DNA from: JAFMIT01 sp044341215
Lineage (GTDB): Bacteria; Actinomycetota; Actinomycetes; S36-B12; UBA5976
NCBI GenBank assembly: GCA_044341215.1
Contig: JBIISC010000011.1
Coordinates: forward strand, 1-34,893
Reading direction: 5' to 3'
DNA: 34,893 bases
The notes under the pieces are model-generated. The model did no database searches, was not told the DNA's origin, and saw nothing but the letters and a program-made list of their open reading frames with translations. Numbering within the stretch: the stretch's first letter is position 1; each line of letters begins with the position of its first letter. Made by a program: the position numbers and the translations under genes. Shown piece by piece: positions 15,880 through 23,172 of the stretch.

Positions 15880-17906
15880 TTATCTTGCTCATATTCATCT
15901 CGAAGAGTGGCTTCACTCTTCTGAGTATTCGGCTGACCACGTCGGGCAGCACCAGCAGCTTGATTTTCAATCTGTTCCTGTTTTAGTTCACCAGATTCAA
16001 GAACGTACGGAACACTCGCAATAATCACGCCAGGAATGAAATGCAGACGTGCCTTCAATCTCAACGCGCTTTGATTATGGAGAATTCGTTCCCAGAATGT
16101 ACCAACTACATATTCCGGTACATAGACAATCACAATGTCGTTGTCTCCAGGGTTGATACTTTTGACATACTCAACAACTGGCCGAGTAATTTCGCGGAAC
16201 GGTGAGTCTAAAACTCTTAATGGAATCGGGATTTTGCGCTTCTCCCATTCGGCAAATAATTCATCAGTAGCCAATTGATCCACATTTACAGTGATCGCCT
16301 CCAAGAACGCTGGGCGAGATGCACGAGCGAAGGCAACTGCCTTCCAAGTGGCTTTGTGTACTCTCGAAACAGTAACAACAGCATGAACTCGGCTTGGCAA
16401 AGTTGATTTAGCATCATCTGGAAGTCGAAGTTCCGCGGCGACTTGGTCATAATGTTTGCGGATAGACATCATCAATGCATATAAGGCAGGCATCATTACG
16501 CAAACGATCCACGCCCCGTGAGTAAATTTGGTTGCAAGTACGATGATTAAAACGGAACCAGTCATAACAAACCCGATGCTATTTACTACCCGACTTGTGT
16601 ACATGGATCGTCGAGCTTTTTCATCTTCCTCAGTCTTTAAGAATCGGGTCCAGTGTTTAATCATTCCTAATTGGCTCAATGTAAAACTAACGAACACTCC
16701 AAGAATATAAAGCTGAATCAATGCACCGACCTTTGCTTGATAAATCACCACCAAGATAATTGCAAGCGATGCAAGAGTGATGATGCCATTACTGAAGGCC
16801 AATCGATCACCACGTGTATAAAGTTGTCTTGGCGCGAATCCGTCACGAGCCAAAATGGAGCCCAGTACCGGAAAACCATTGAAGGCAGTATTGGCAGCTA
16901 AGGCCAAAATTAAAGCTGTGGTTGCGGTAATCAAATAGAAACCAATTGGAAAATGTTCAAATACAGCAGAACCAATCTGAGCGATTACGGTCTTTTGATG
17001 CTGACCATCAGGTAATCCGATTAAAAAGTCGTCATGTTCGGTTACTTTCACCTGCGTTTGCACAGCAAGCCAAGTTATGCCACCAAACATGGTCATCGCG
17101 ATTGCGCCAAGCATCGCTAATGTGGTCGCAGCATTTTTTGATTTAGGTTTCTGAAAAGCTGGCACGCCGTTACTGATTGCTTCAATTCCAGTCAGGGCGG
17201 TTGTTCCTGAAGAAAAAGATCTTGCAAGCAAGAAAATCAATGCAGCTCCGCTAAAAGTTTCCTCTGCTCTGACCGTCCAAGAAGCGCTTTCGGCAAGCAT
17301 GACGTCACCTTGCGAGTAGCGCCAAAGTGCAACACCAATCATTAGAAAAACGCTAAACATAAACAAATAGGTAGGAACTGCGAAAGCAACTCCGGACTCA
17401 CGCACTCCGCGCAAGTTCATAGCGGTGATGATTACTATCAAAGTGACTGCTAGGGCTACAGCGTGGTCGGCAACTCCTGGGATAGCTGATGCGATGTTAG
17501 CAACCGCTGAAGAGATAGAAACCGCAACCGTCAGCACATAATCGATTAACAATGCGCTTGCAACAAACACACCAGCTCGTTGACCTAGGTTCGTTGAAAC
17601 AACTTCGTAATCTCCGCCACCCGATGGGTACGCATGTACGTTTTGCCGATAAGACATCACAACAATGAAGTAAATGAAAACTACGGCACCAGCGATATAC
17701 GGCGTGAAGTGAATGTATGCCAATCCACCAAGAGCTAAAACCTTGAGAATTTCCTCGGTCGCATAGGCGTTGCTTGATAAGGCGTCTGAAGCGAAAACTG
17801 GCAGAGCTAGCCGCTTGGGAAGCAATGTGTCACCAAGTTGCTCACTTCTCATGGCTCTACCGAGCAGAACTCGTTTCAGCGATGGGATTAATTTCACGAG
17901 GGGCAT
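15876..17906 (-). CDS. APC-superfamily permease of the KimA (potassium importer) type
   Basis: A 676-residue transporter with about twelve membrane helices (residues 35-460) and a soluble C-terminal region of about 200 residues. The N-terminus LKRVLLGRAMRSEQL followed by FASDALSSNAYATEEIL (39-55) closely resembles Bacillus subtilis KimA, a high-affinity K+/H+ symporter, and includes an aspartate (D41) and tyrosine (Y48) at the ion-binding helix. LIDYVLTVAVSISS supplies a further buried acidic residue. The gene is divergent from two RCK-domain genes, which supports potassium as substrate. The C-terminal domain would be where c-di-AMP binds in KimA. The start ATG 17906 lacks a clear Shine-Dalgarno. 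A generic amino-acid permease is the alternative. Confidence 0.8.
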   Translation of the reverse strand: MPLVKLIPSLKRVLLGRAMRSEQLGDTLLPKRLALPVFASDALSSNAYATEEILKVLALGGLAYIHFTPYIAGAVVFIYFIVVMSYRQNVHAYPSGGGDYEVVSTNLGQRAGVFVASALLIDYVLTVAVSISSAVANIASAIPGVADHAVALAVTLIVIITAMNLRGVRESGVAFAVPTYLFMFSVFLMIGVALWRYSQGDVMLAESASWTVRAEETFSGAALIFLLARSFSSGTTALTGIEAISNGVPAFQKPKSKNAATTLAMLGAIAMTMFGGITWLAVQTQVKVTEHDDFLIGLPDGQHQKTVIAQIGSAVFEHFPIGFYLITATTALILALAANTAFNGFPVLGSILARDGFAPRQLYTRGDRLAFSNGIITLASLAIILVVIYQAKVGALIQLYILGVFVSFTLSQLGMIKHWTRFLKTEEDEKARRSMYTSRVVNSIGFVMTGSVLIIVLATKFTHGAWIVCVMMPALYALMMSIRKHYDQVAAELRLPDDAKSTLPSRVHAVVTVSRVHKATWKAVAFARASRPAFLEAITVNVDQLATDELFAEWEKRKIPIPLRVLDSPFREITRPVVEYVKSINPGDNDIVIVYVPEYVVGTFWERILHNQSALRLKARLHFIPGVIIASVPYVLESGELKQEQIENQAAGAARRGQPNTQKSEATLRDEYEQDK

Positions 17907-17937
17907 CGTAGGGCTTTGGTACTAAATAATTCGTACG

Positions 17938-17977
17938 TAGTCAGGTAGGACTACTCTTAGGCAGTACGTCTAGGAGG
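17938..17977 (+). promoter_or_regulatory. ceoB upstream region: inverted repeat, candidate -10 and strong ribosome site
   Basis: TAGTC-N6-GACTA (17938-17953) is a perfect five-base inverted repeat overlapping the candidate -10 TACTCT (17952-17957). AGGAGG at 17972-17977, four bases before GTG 17982, is a strong ribosome site and sets the ceoB start. The shared 75-base gap also has to hold the permease promoter. Confidence 0.4.
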
Positions 17978-17981
17978 ATTC

Positions 17982-18641
17982 GTGCATATCGTCATTATGG
18001 GTTGCGGCCGTGTAGGTAGCGCCCTCGCCGAACGTCTAGACGCTGCTGGGCACAAGGTCACAATCATTGACCAAAGTGAAGAATCGTTTCGCAAGCTCTC
18101 ACAAACCTTTTCGGGCGACACTGTAGTTGGAGTCGGCTTCGATAAAGATAAGTTAGAAGAGGCAGGTATTCGCGGAGCGGATGCTTTCGCGGCGGTTTCT
18201 AGCGGTGACAATTCAAACATCATTAGTGCCCGAGTAGCGCGTGAGACTTTCCACGTCAAGAACGTTGTAGCACGTATCTACGATCCTCGTCGAGCTGAGA
18301 TTTATGCGCGCCTAGGTATCGAGACTGTCGCCTCTGTGGCTTGGACAACTGAACAGATTATGCGTCGTCTTGTTCCTACTGCGGCCGAAGAATTTCGCGA
18401 TTCAACCGGTTCGCTTTCCCTGTCTGAGCTGCCGACCCATCCAGAATGGATTGGCCATCGCGTTGCTCGACTTGGTCTGGATTCAGGTGCACGAATTGGA
18501 TTTATTTTGCGTTTCGGGGAAGCAATCTTGCCTAGCAAAGATTTAGTACTTCAAGAAAACGACTTGGTCCACGCAATTTTTTATCTTGCTGAAGAAAAAC
18601 AAGTTAAGAATGTTTTCAACAACCCACCGAAAGCAGACTGA
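17982..18641 (+). CDS. ceoB: TrkA/KtrA-type RCK potassium regulatory protein (first of pair)
   Basis: A 219-residue cytosolic RCK protein: a Rossmann N-domain with G7-x-G9-x-x-G12 and a following acidic strand end (TIIDQ) for NAD(H)/ATP, then an RCK_C domain in the last 80 residues. Such proteins gate Trk/Ktr channels according to nucleotide and c-di-AMP. Here no TrkH/TrkG pore is next door; instead the divergent gene is a KimA-like importer, and a second RCK gene follows after five bases. The same ceoB-ceoC pair is known in Mycobacterium. AGGAGG before GTG 17982 makes the start secure. Confidence 0.9.
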   Translation: MHIVIMGCGRVGSALAERLDAAGHKVTIIDQSEESFRKLSQTFSGDTVVGVGFDKDKLEEAGIRGADAFAAVSSGDNSNIISARVARETFHVKNVVARIYDPRRAEIYARLGIETVASVAWTTEQIMRRLVPTAAEEFRDSTGSLSLSELPTHPEWIGHRVARLGLDSGARIGFILRFGEAILPSKDLVLQENDLVHAIFYLAEEKQVKNVFNNPPKAD

Positions 18642-18646
18642 TTTAT

Positions 18647-19309
18647 ATGCGTGTAGCTATTGCTGGAGCTGGAAAAGTTGGACGTTCAATCGCTCGAGAA
18701 CTTACCGCTAACGGTCACGATGTACTTTTGATCGACAAAGACGCAGACAACGTAAGGCCCGATTCCTTTAATGGTACGCGGGTATTGGTTGCAGATGCTT
18801 GCGAGGCCTCGGCTTTGGAAAAAGCTGATCTTGCTACTTGTCAGGTGATGATTGCAGCGACTGGTGATGACAAGGTTAACTTAGTTGTTTCCCTACTCGC
18901 GAAAACCGAATACGGTGTTCCAAGAGTTGTGGCTCGAGTAAACCATCCTAAAAACGAATGGATGTTTAATGAGTCTTGGGGAGTTGATGTTTCAGTTTCA
19001 ACTCCGCGTCTGCTCTCTGCACTAGTTGAAGAGGCTGTGACGGTTGGCGATCTAGTCAAGTTATTGACTTTCAGAACTGGCCAAGCTGAATTAGTGGAGA
19101 TGACTTTGGCTACAGACAGCCCAGTCCTTGGCAAAAGAGTCGACGAAGTGAACTTGCCATCAGATACAGCACTTGTTGCAATCTTGCGAGGTCCCAGTGT
19201 GATTGCCCCAACAGCCGATGATCGCTTTGAGCCAGGAGACGAATTGCTATTTGTTGCTGGCGAAAATACGGCTCAACAACTAGAAGTTTTGCTGAGTACT
19301 GATTCCTAA
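18647..19309 (+). CDS. ceoC: TrkA/KtrA-type RCK potassium regulatory protein (second of pair)
   Basis: A 220-residue paralogue of the preceding gene with the same fold: G7-A-G9-K-V-G12 and D30 of the Rossmann nucleotide site, DDKVNLVVSLLAKTEYGVPRVVARVNHPKN in the middle of the N-domain (shown by its DDKVN start), and an RCK_C domain in the final third (VLGKRVDEVNLP onward). It starts five bases after ceoB and is surely in the same operon; the two may form a hetero-octamer. It converges with the DUF3159 gene across 19 bases, with no clear terminator. Confidence 0.88.
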   Translation: MRVAIAGAGKVGRSIARELTANGHDVLLIDKDADNVRPDSFNGTRVLVADACEASALEKADLATCQVMIAATGDDKVNLVVSLLAKTEYGVPRVVARVNHPKNEWMFNESWGVDVSVSTPRLLSALVEEAVTVGDLVKLLTFRTGQAELVEMTLATDSPVLGKRVDEVNLPSDTALVAILRGPSVIAPTADDRFEPGDELLFVAGENTAQQLEVLLSTDS

Positions 19310-19328
19310 TATTTCTAGGTGTTAATTC

Positions 19329-19973
19329 TTAATATATTCCGCGAGATTTAAGCGCGCGATATGTTAGCCAGACTACAGCCAAATAAATTGGGAATCCCAA
19401 CACTGTCGCATTCAGCGTGCCGAGCAGCTGAACTTGGTTGCTCAAAAATAGTGGCACTTGCACAATCAGCCGCAAAGCAAACAATCCGACCCACCACCAA
19501 GTTATAAGTGAATAAAACTTTAGTAAGTCTGGATCTTTACGCCATCCTTGCAAATCCCCTTTCAATCCTCCAATGATGTAACCAACTATTGGATGTTTGA
19601 AAATTATGCTCATAAAGACCACAAGGCCATACCCCAAATTCTTTAAGATACTTGGTAAAAAGAAATCTTTTGCTTGACCTGATCTACTTGCAAAGTATGC
19701 AGAGATAGCTAGACCCGCTAACCCGCCCAACACTTGTTGGAGCGAATTGCGTTGCACAAGTCGCAAAACAGCGAGCGCCAACCCAATTGTTGCGGCTGAA
19801 ATAAGAGCTGGCTGGAGGTCGTTACCGTTGAAAGTCCACACAGTTAAGAACACCAAAGTCGGTAAACCTGAATCAATAAACCCAGACTTGCCGCCAAGAG
19901 CATTCGATAGGAGTTGTTCGGCAGCTAGAACATCATTCTTTTCATTTGCATTATCTTCGTTTGAAGAACTCAT
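19329..19973 (-). CDS. DUF3159 family membrane protein
   Basis: A 214-residue protein with about five or six hydrophobic segments starting near residue 35. The N-terminal 25 residues are polar. The segment LGGKSGFIDSGLPTLVF and the location between ceoC and an OB-fold gene match DUF3159 (M. tuberculosis Rv2693c, from memory). Function unknown; some members are annotated as intracellular septation-like proteins. The ATG overlaps the stop of the OB-fold gene by four bases, so it is the last gene of the DUF4193-DUF3093-dut-OB-DUF3159 run. Confidence 0.8.
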   Translation of the reverse strand: MSSSNEDNANEKNDVLAAEQLLSNALGGKSGFIDSGLPTLVFLTVWTFNGNDLQPALISAATIGLALAVLRLVQRNSLQQVLGGLAGLAISAYFASRSGQAKDFFLPSILKNLGYGLVVFMSIIFKHPIVGYIIGGLKGDLQGWRKDPDLLKFYSLITWWWVGLFALRLIVQVPLFLSNQVQLLGTLNATVLGFPIYLAVVWLTYRALKSRGIY

Positions 19974-20344
19974 ACTTCTTCTCCCACAGCGATAATTGAA
20001 TATTTCGGGTTGTACATTGTTAATTTCTGTTCAACGACAACTAAACGCCCTGTAACTGAAATGCTAATGCCTGGTTTTATTCCGGCAATCTTTCTTCGCC
20101 CTAACCACACAACCACAATAAATCCTGTTCCATCAAAAATCTCGGCTTCGAGCGCTGGCACTTTTACCTCAGGCCGAAACACCAGACTTCGGATTTTTCC
20201 AGTATGAGTTGTGACACTACCCAACTTAACATCTCCAATTGCATCAGCACCTTTTTCTTCAAGGGCTTCGCGCAATACTTCTGCGTCCAAGTCTTCATTC
20301 GAGACCGAAATGCGGTTCAACCAACTTGTTAGTGGATTTTTCAT
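19970..20344 (-). CDS. OB-fold nucleic-acid-binding domain protein
   Basis: A 124-residue protein whose residues about 40-118 alternate beta strands in the order of an OB fold (ITGKIRSL-type strand with THTGKIRSLVF, then EAEIFDGTGFIVVVWLGRRKIAG and SVTGRLVVVEQKLTMYNP). The first 40 residues are helical. It is the counterpart of Rv2694c of M. tuberculosis (from memory). The function is unknown; single-strand nucleic acid binding is a plausible guess. It overlaps dut and DUF3159 by four bases on each side. Confidence 0.8.
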   Translation of the reverse strand: MKNPLTSWLNRISVSNEDLDAEVLREALEEKGADAIGDVKLGSVTTHTGKIRSLVFRPEVKVPALEAEIFDGTGFIVVVWLGRRKIAGIKPGISISVTGRLVVVEQKLTMYNPKYSIIAVGEEV

Positions 20345-20790
20345 GAGGAAGTCCCAGTTGACCCAAATCCACCAGTACCGCGATCGGTGTCTTCTAGAGA
20401 AGTCACTGCAACAAATTTGGCATGCTCAACTTTTTGCACAACAAGTTGCGCAATCCGATCGCCCCGCTTAATTTCAAAATCGTTCGACTCATCGTGATTT
20501 ATCAAAATCACTTTGATTTCTCCGCGGTAGCCCGCGTCAATAGTTCCTGGTGTGTTAACCATTGAGATTCCATGTTTAATAGCAAGCCCACTTCGCGGAT
20601 GGACCAATCCGACATAACCGACAGGGATAGCTATTGATAAACCTGTAGAAATTGCTAACCGTTGACCAGGTTTAAGAACTGAGTTCTCGGCGCTCACTAT
20701 GTCCGCACCAGCATCGGTTGCATGTGCGTAATTTGGTAGTGGCAAATCAGTGTGGACTTGAAAACACTCGACAACGAGATCGTCTGACAT
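20341..20790 (-). CDS. dut: dUTP diphosphatase
   Basis: A 149-residue trimeric-type dUTPase that hydrolyses dUTP to dUMP, keeping uracil out of DNA and feeding dTMP synthesis. All five motifs are present: ATDAGADI, PRSGLA, GTIDAGYRGEIKV (catalytic Asp and uracil hairpin), GDRIAQLVV and the glycine-rich RGTGGFGSTG at the C-terminus. The frame is open upstream to 20877, but ATG 20790 is preferred: AAGGGG lies eight bases upstream, the length is typical, and the start then falls four bases after the DUF3093 stop. It overlaps the OB-fold gene by four bases. Confidence 0.95.
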   Translation of the reverse strand: MSDDLVVECFQVHTDLPLPNYAHATDAGADIVSAENSVLKPGQRLAISTGLSIAIPVGYVGLVHPRSGLAIKHGISMVNTPGTIDAGYRGEIKVILINHDESNDFEIKRGDRIAQLVVQKVEHAKFVAVTSLEDTDRGTGGFGSTGTSS

Positions 20791-20794
20791 TAAA

Positions 20795-21259
20795 TCAACC
20801 CCTTCCCGAAAGTAGAGTTGCAATTCTAGAGGGCCGCTTTGCGCTGACAACCCAATGGCAGAACGGGTCTCGATCATCTTTTATTTCTATTTCGAGCCCG
20901 CCATTCTTAAGGTTTCTAAGAACAAACACATCTTGTCTGTGCGCGCCACCACGTATACGCTGCAGGAACTCATCTGAGTTTAGCGATGAAACTTTCGCAA
21001 TGTATTTTCTTTCGATTTCATATTTTCCAATTACCAATAAATCATTTGTGATTGAGATTTGCACGCTCTTAACTATCCACCACCATATTGCAATCGTGCT
21101 CAATATGATTCCAATTAGCAAACCCCAAATGCCAGATACTGCACTTGCGTATGCAATGCCGAGGGAACTGGTTACAAGTAGGGATAGCAAAGCATGCCAA
21201 ATCGGGGAAAACTGAATTTCTGAGTATTCGATTTCTGGGTCTGGTTTATGAATACGCAT
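20795..21259 (-). CDS. DUF3093 family membrane protein
   Basis: A 154-residue protein with two adjacent membrane helices (about 22-62) and a soluble C-terminal domain with alternating strands (VQISITNDLLVIGKYEI onward). The position beside dut and DUF4193 and the layout match DUF3093 (Rv2698, from memory); there the gene faces the other way, whereas here it is co-directional with dut. Function unknown. Its start codon lies within an inverted repeat (see 21255-21276), and the nearest AAGGA is more than 20 bases upstream, so initiation may be weak or coupled. Confidence 0.8.
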   Translation of the reverse strand: MRIHKPDPEIEYSEIQFSPIWHALLSLLVTSSLGIAYASAVSGIWGLLIGIILSTIAIWWWIVKSVQISITNDLLVIGKYEIERKYIAKVSSLNSDEFLQRIRGGAHRQDVFVLRNLKNGGLEIEIKDDRDPFCHWVVSAKRPSRIATLLSGRG

Positions 21260-21276
21260 TAAGTGCTACTTAAGCG
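21255..21276 (-). promoter_or_regulatory. Intercistronic hairpin covering the DUF3093 start codon
   Basis: CGC-A-TTAAGT-GCT-ACTTAA-GCG folds as a nine-pair stem with one bulged base and a three-base loop. It contains the stop of DUF4193 (21270-21272) and the ATG of DUF3093 (21257-21259). In the mRNA this would sequester the DUF3093 start unless ribosomes finishing DUF4193 open it. Confidence 0.45.
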
Positions 21277-21575
21277 CATTCCTTGCAAATTCCGTCTTCA
21301 CCATCACGTTTTGCCAATTGCGAGCGGTGATGGACCAAGAAGCATCGAACACATGTGAATTCATCGAGCTGGTATTCAGGAACTACAAGTACCTCAACGC
21401 CCATGGATTCTTCAGAAAGGTCTGCTCCGGGAAGTTCGATAGTTTCAGCGAGTTCCTCTTCGTCCATGTCGACCGACGAATTAACTTTGTCAGCGCGGCG
21501 AGCTTTTAGCTCCTCAATGGAATCCTCGGGTAGTTCTTCATCAGTTTTACGCGGGGCGTCATAATCAGTAGCCAC
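21270..21575 (-). CDS. DUF4193 family small zinc-ribbon protein
   Basis: A 101-residue acidic protein. The N-terminus MATDYDAPR, the middle ELPGADLSEE, and the C-terminal FTCVRCFLVHHRSQLA with a final CKECA are the DUF4193 pattern (Rv2699c, from memory). The two CxxC pairs should bind one zinc ion. Function unknown; the family is nearly universal in Actinobacteria. The start is GTG 21575 with AAAAGGAG six bases upstream, one of the strongest ribosome sites in the window, suggesting high expression. It heads the run to DUF3159. Confidence 0.88.
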   Translation of the reverse strand: MATDYDAPRKTDEELPEDSIEELKARRADKVNSSVDMDEEELAETIELPGADLSEESMGVEVLVVPEYQLDEFTCVRCFLVHHRSQLAKRDGEDGICKECA

Positions 21576-21668
21576 AAATCACTCCTTTTATGTTGTCCGT
21601 TCCTAGCAGGGGCGGATTATGGCCTATCGGGATGGCGTTTGCCCCTCAAGGCAGGGTTAGATAGGCCA

Positions 21669-22187
21669 ATGCCCATATATGCGCTCGGAGACCTAGTCCC
21701 AAAGATCCACCCAGATGCCTTTGTCCACCCGGACGCCGTCATCATCGGCAATGTGATCATTGGGGCCGAATCGTCTATCTGGCCTACCTCAGTGCTACGG
21801 GGAGACTCCGGTTTAATCTCAATTGGCAGCCAAACATCGATTCAAGATGGCTCAGTTCTCCACTGCACAGAAAAGCATGACACCATAATTGGAGACAGAT
21901 GTGTAATCGGACATAACGCACACATGGAAGGCTGCATAGTCGAAGATGACGTGTTAATCGGTTCGGGTTCGGTAATGCTCCATCGGGTTGTAGTTAAGTC
22001 TCGCGCGATTGTGGCCGCAGGTGCTGTCCTCAAAGATGACACTTTAGTTCCGAACAATGCACTTGCCTATGGCGTTCCTGCAAAAATCCGTGAAGCTGCT
22101 GTTGAAAATGGCGCCTTCGACTGGAATGTCAAAATGTACGTCCAGAATGCAAAACTCTACAAGGAAAAGCTCAGACTTATTAAATAG
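21669..22187 (+). CDS. Gamma-carbonic-anhydrase-like hexapeptide-repeat protein
   Basis: A 172-residue left-handed beta-helix protein with repeated I-G-x4 hexapeptides (about 20-150), such as VIIGNVIIGAESSIWPT and SIGSQTSIQDGSVLH. The family (CaiE/PaaY/YrdA) includes active zinc carbonic anhydrases. H65 and H82 align with two zinc ligands, but at the third (usual GHxxxLHG) the protein reads GHNAHMEG, with Glu87 in place of His and a His at 85; activity is therefore uncertain. The frame is open to a TTG at 21639; ATG 21669 is preferred because the fold starts there. A TTAGAT box lies six bases before it. Confidence 0.85.
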   Translation: MPIYALGDLVPKIHPDAFVHPDAVIIGNVIIGAESSIWPTSVLRGDSGLISIGSQTSIQDGSVLHCTEKHDTIIGDRCVIGHNAHMEGCIVEDDVLIGSGSVMLHRVVVKSRAIVAAGAVLKDDTLVPNNALAYGVPAKIREAAVENGAFDWNVKMYVQNAKLYKEKLRLIK

Positions 22188-22259
22188 ACTTTTTAATTTA
22201 CTTACTAAATAGTTTCAAACGATTCTTTAAATATTTGAATTTACAAATGCTTACTAATT

Positions 22260-23078
22260 TTATGCCGATTGACTATTAAAGTTTTGAAAATGAGCAACTA
22301 TTTCGGATTGCAATTTAGCAGGACCGGCAATAGTGAAGTCAGGTCCAGGCGGTTTACCGAAAAGCCCACTGACCACTCCGCCTACTTCTTCTACCATTAA
22401 GGCTCCAGCGGCAATGTCCCAAATTTGTGCTGTTCGTTCGAAGTAAGCATTCACGTTTCCACTGGCCACCATGCATAAATCAAAGGCTGCAGTGCCAACT
22501 CTGCGAATATCGCGAATCTTTGGCAAAATGCTTAGCAACTGATTTCCTTGTTCAATCCGAACATCAGCCTTGTAGGCAAAACCTGTGGCACAAAGTGCAT
22601 TTTCTAATTCCGTTTCCATGATGTTTGGCAGCTTGACTTCACCAAATCGATCTTTGCGGTATGCGCCTTCACCTCGAAATGCATAGAACTCTAAATCCAA
22701 AAGTGGCATATAGACCACGCCTGCAAAAACTCCTTTGGCATCTGCAACCGCAATCGAGATAGACCAAAAAGCAGATCCGTAGATGTAATTGATGGTGCCA
22801 TCAAGTGGATCGATAATCCACTGAATGCCAGAAGTTGTTGGACGATTTGTGCCTTCTTCCCCAACAATTCCATCGTCTGGAAACTTTTCCAATATTCCGG
22901 TGACAATTGCATTTTCTGAAGCCAAATCCTTTGCCGTCACCAAGTCGGTTGGCGAACTCTTGAAACTTGTTTCGAGGGTTGAATTGCGAGCAGAGTCAGG
23001 GCGCCCATCGAGCAATATTTCGCCAGCTTTTTGGGCCAATACTCTCGCATGGCTTAAATACGTATTCTTAATTGGCAT
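22260..23078 (-). CDS. suhB: Inositol monophosphatase family protein (SuhB-like)
   Basis: A 272-residue Mg-dependent phosphatase. Motifs: GEEGTN (metal-ligand Glu), IDPLDGTINY (metal-ligand aspartates), and WDIAAGALMVEEVGG near the C-terminus. In Actinobacteria this enzyme can supply myo-inositol for phosphatidylinositol, which would complement the PgsA homologue at the window start; other substrates (histidinol phosphate, PAP, fructose-1,6-bisphosphate) occur in the family. The location between DUF4193 and sigA fits Rv2701c (from memory). No Shine-Dalgarno; TAGGTT six bases before ATG 23078 suggests leaderless initiation. The gap to the convergent gene upstream (22188-22259) is very AT-rich with no clear terminator. 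Confidence 0.92.
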   Translation of the reverse strand: MPIKNTYLSHARVLAQKAGEILLDGRPDSARNSTLETSFKSSPTDLVTAKDLASENAIVTGILEKFPDDGIVGEEGTNRPTTSGIQWIIDPLDGTINYIYGSAFWSISIAVADAKGVFAGVVYMPLLDLEFYAFRGEGAYRKDRFGEVKLPNIMETELENALCATGFAYKADVRIEQGNQLLSILPKIRDIRRVGTAAFDLCMVASGNVNAYFERTAQIWDIAAGALMVEEVGGVVSGLFGKPPGPDFTIAGPAKLQSEIVAHFQNFNSQSA

Positions 23079-23084
23079 AAACCA

Positions 23085-23090
23085 AACCTA
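23085..23090 (-). promoter_or_regulatory. Candidate -10 element giving a leaderless suhB transcript
   Basis: TAGGTT on the minus strand, six bases (TGGTTT) before ATG 23078, fits TANNNT. No -35 hexamer is convincing. Pattern evidence only. Confidence 0.4.
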
Positions 23091-23172
23091 ACTGCAAAAC
23101 ATTTGGAAATTGCGCGTGGCGTTGATTTATTTGTCGACAATTATGGAAGCATCTATTCCAAAGGAGTTCCTA

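Noticed and set aside
17907..17981. c-di-AMP (ydaO-type) riboswitch upstream of the KimA-like gene
   Set aside because: The whole divergent gap is 75 bases, too short for that riboswitch, and no matching fold was seen.
21639..21668. Upstream TTG start for the gamma-carbonic-anhydrase-like gene adding ten residues
   Set aside because: No ribosome site before TTG, and the added residues precede the conserved family N-terminus; ATG 21669 fits better.
22188..22259. AT-rich gap between the gamma-carbonic-anhydrase-like gene and suhB considered as a terminator or attachment site
   Set aside because: I found no stable stem followed by a T tract and no repeat boundary; only short ACTTACTAA-like similarities.
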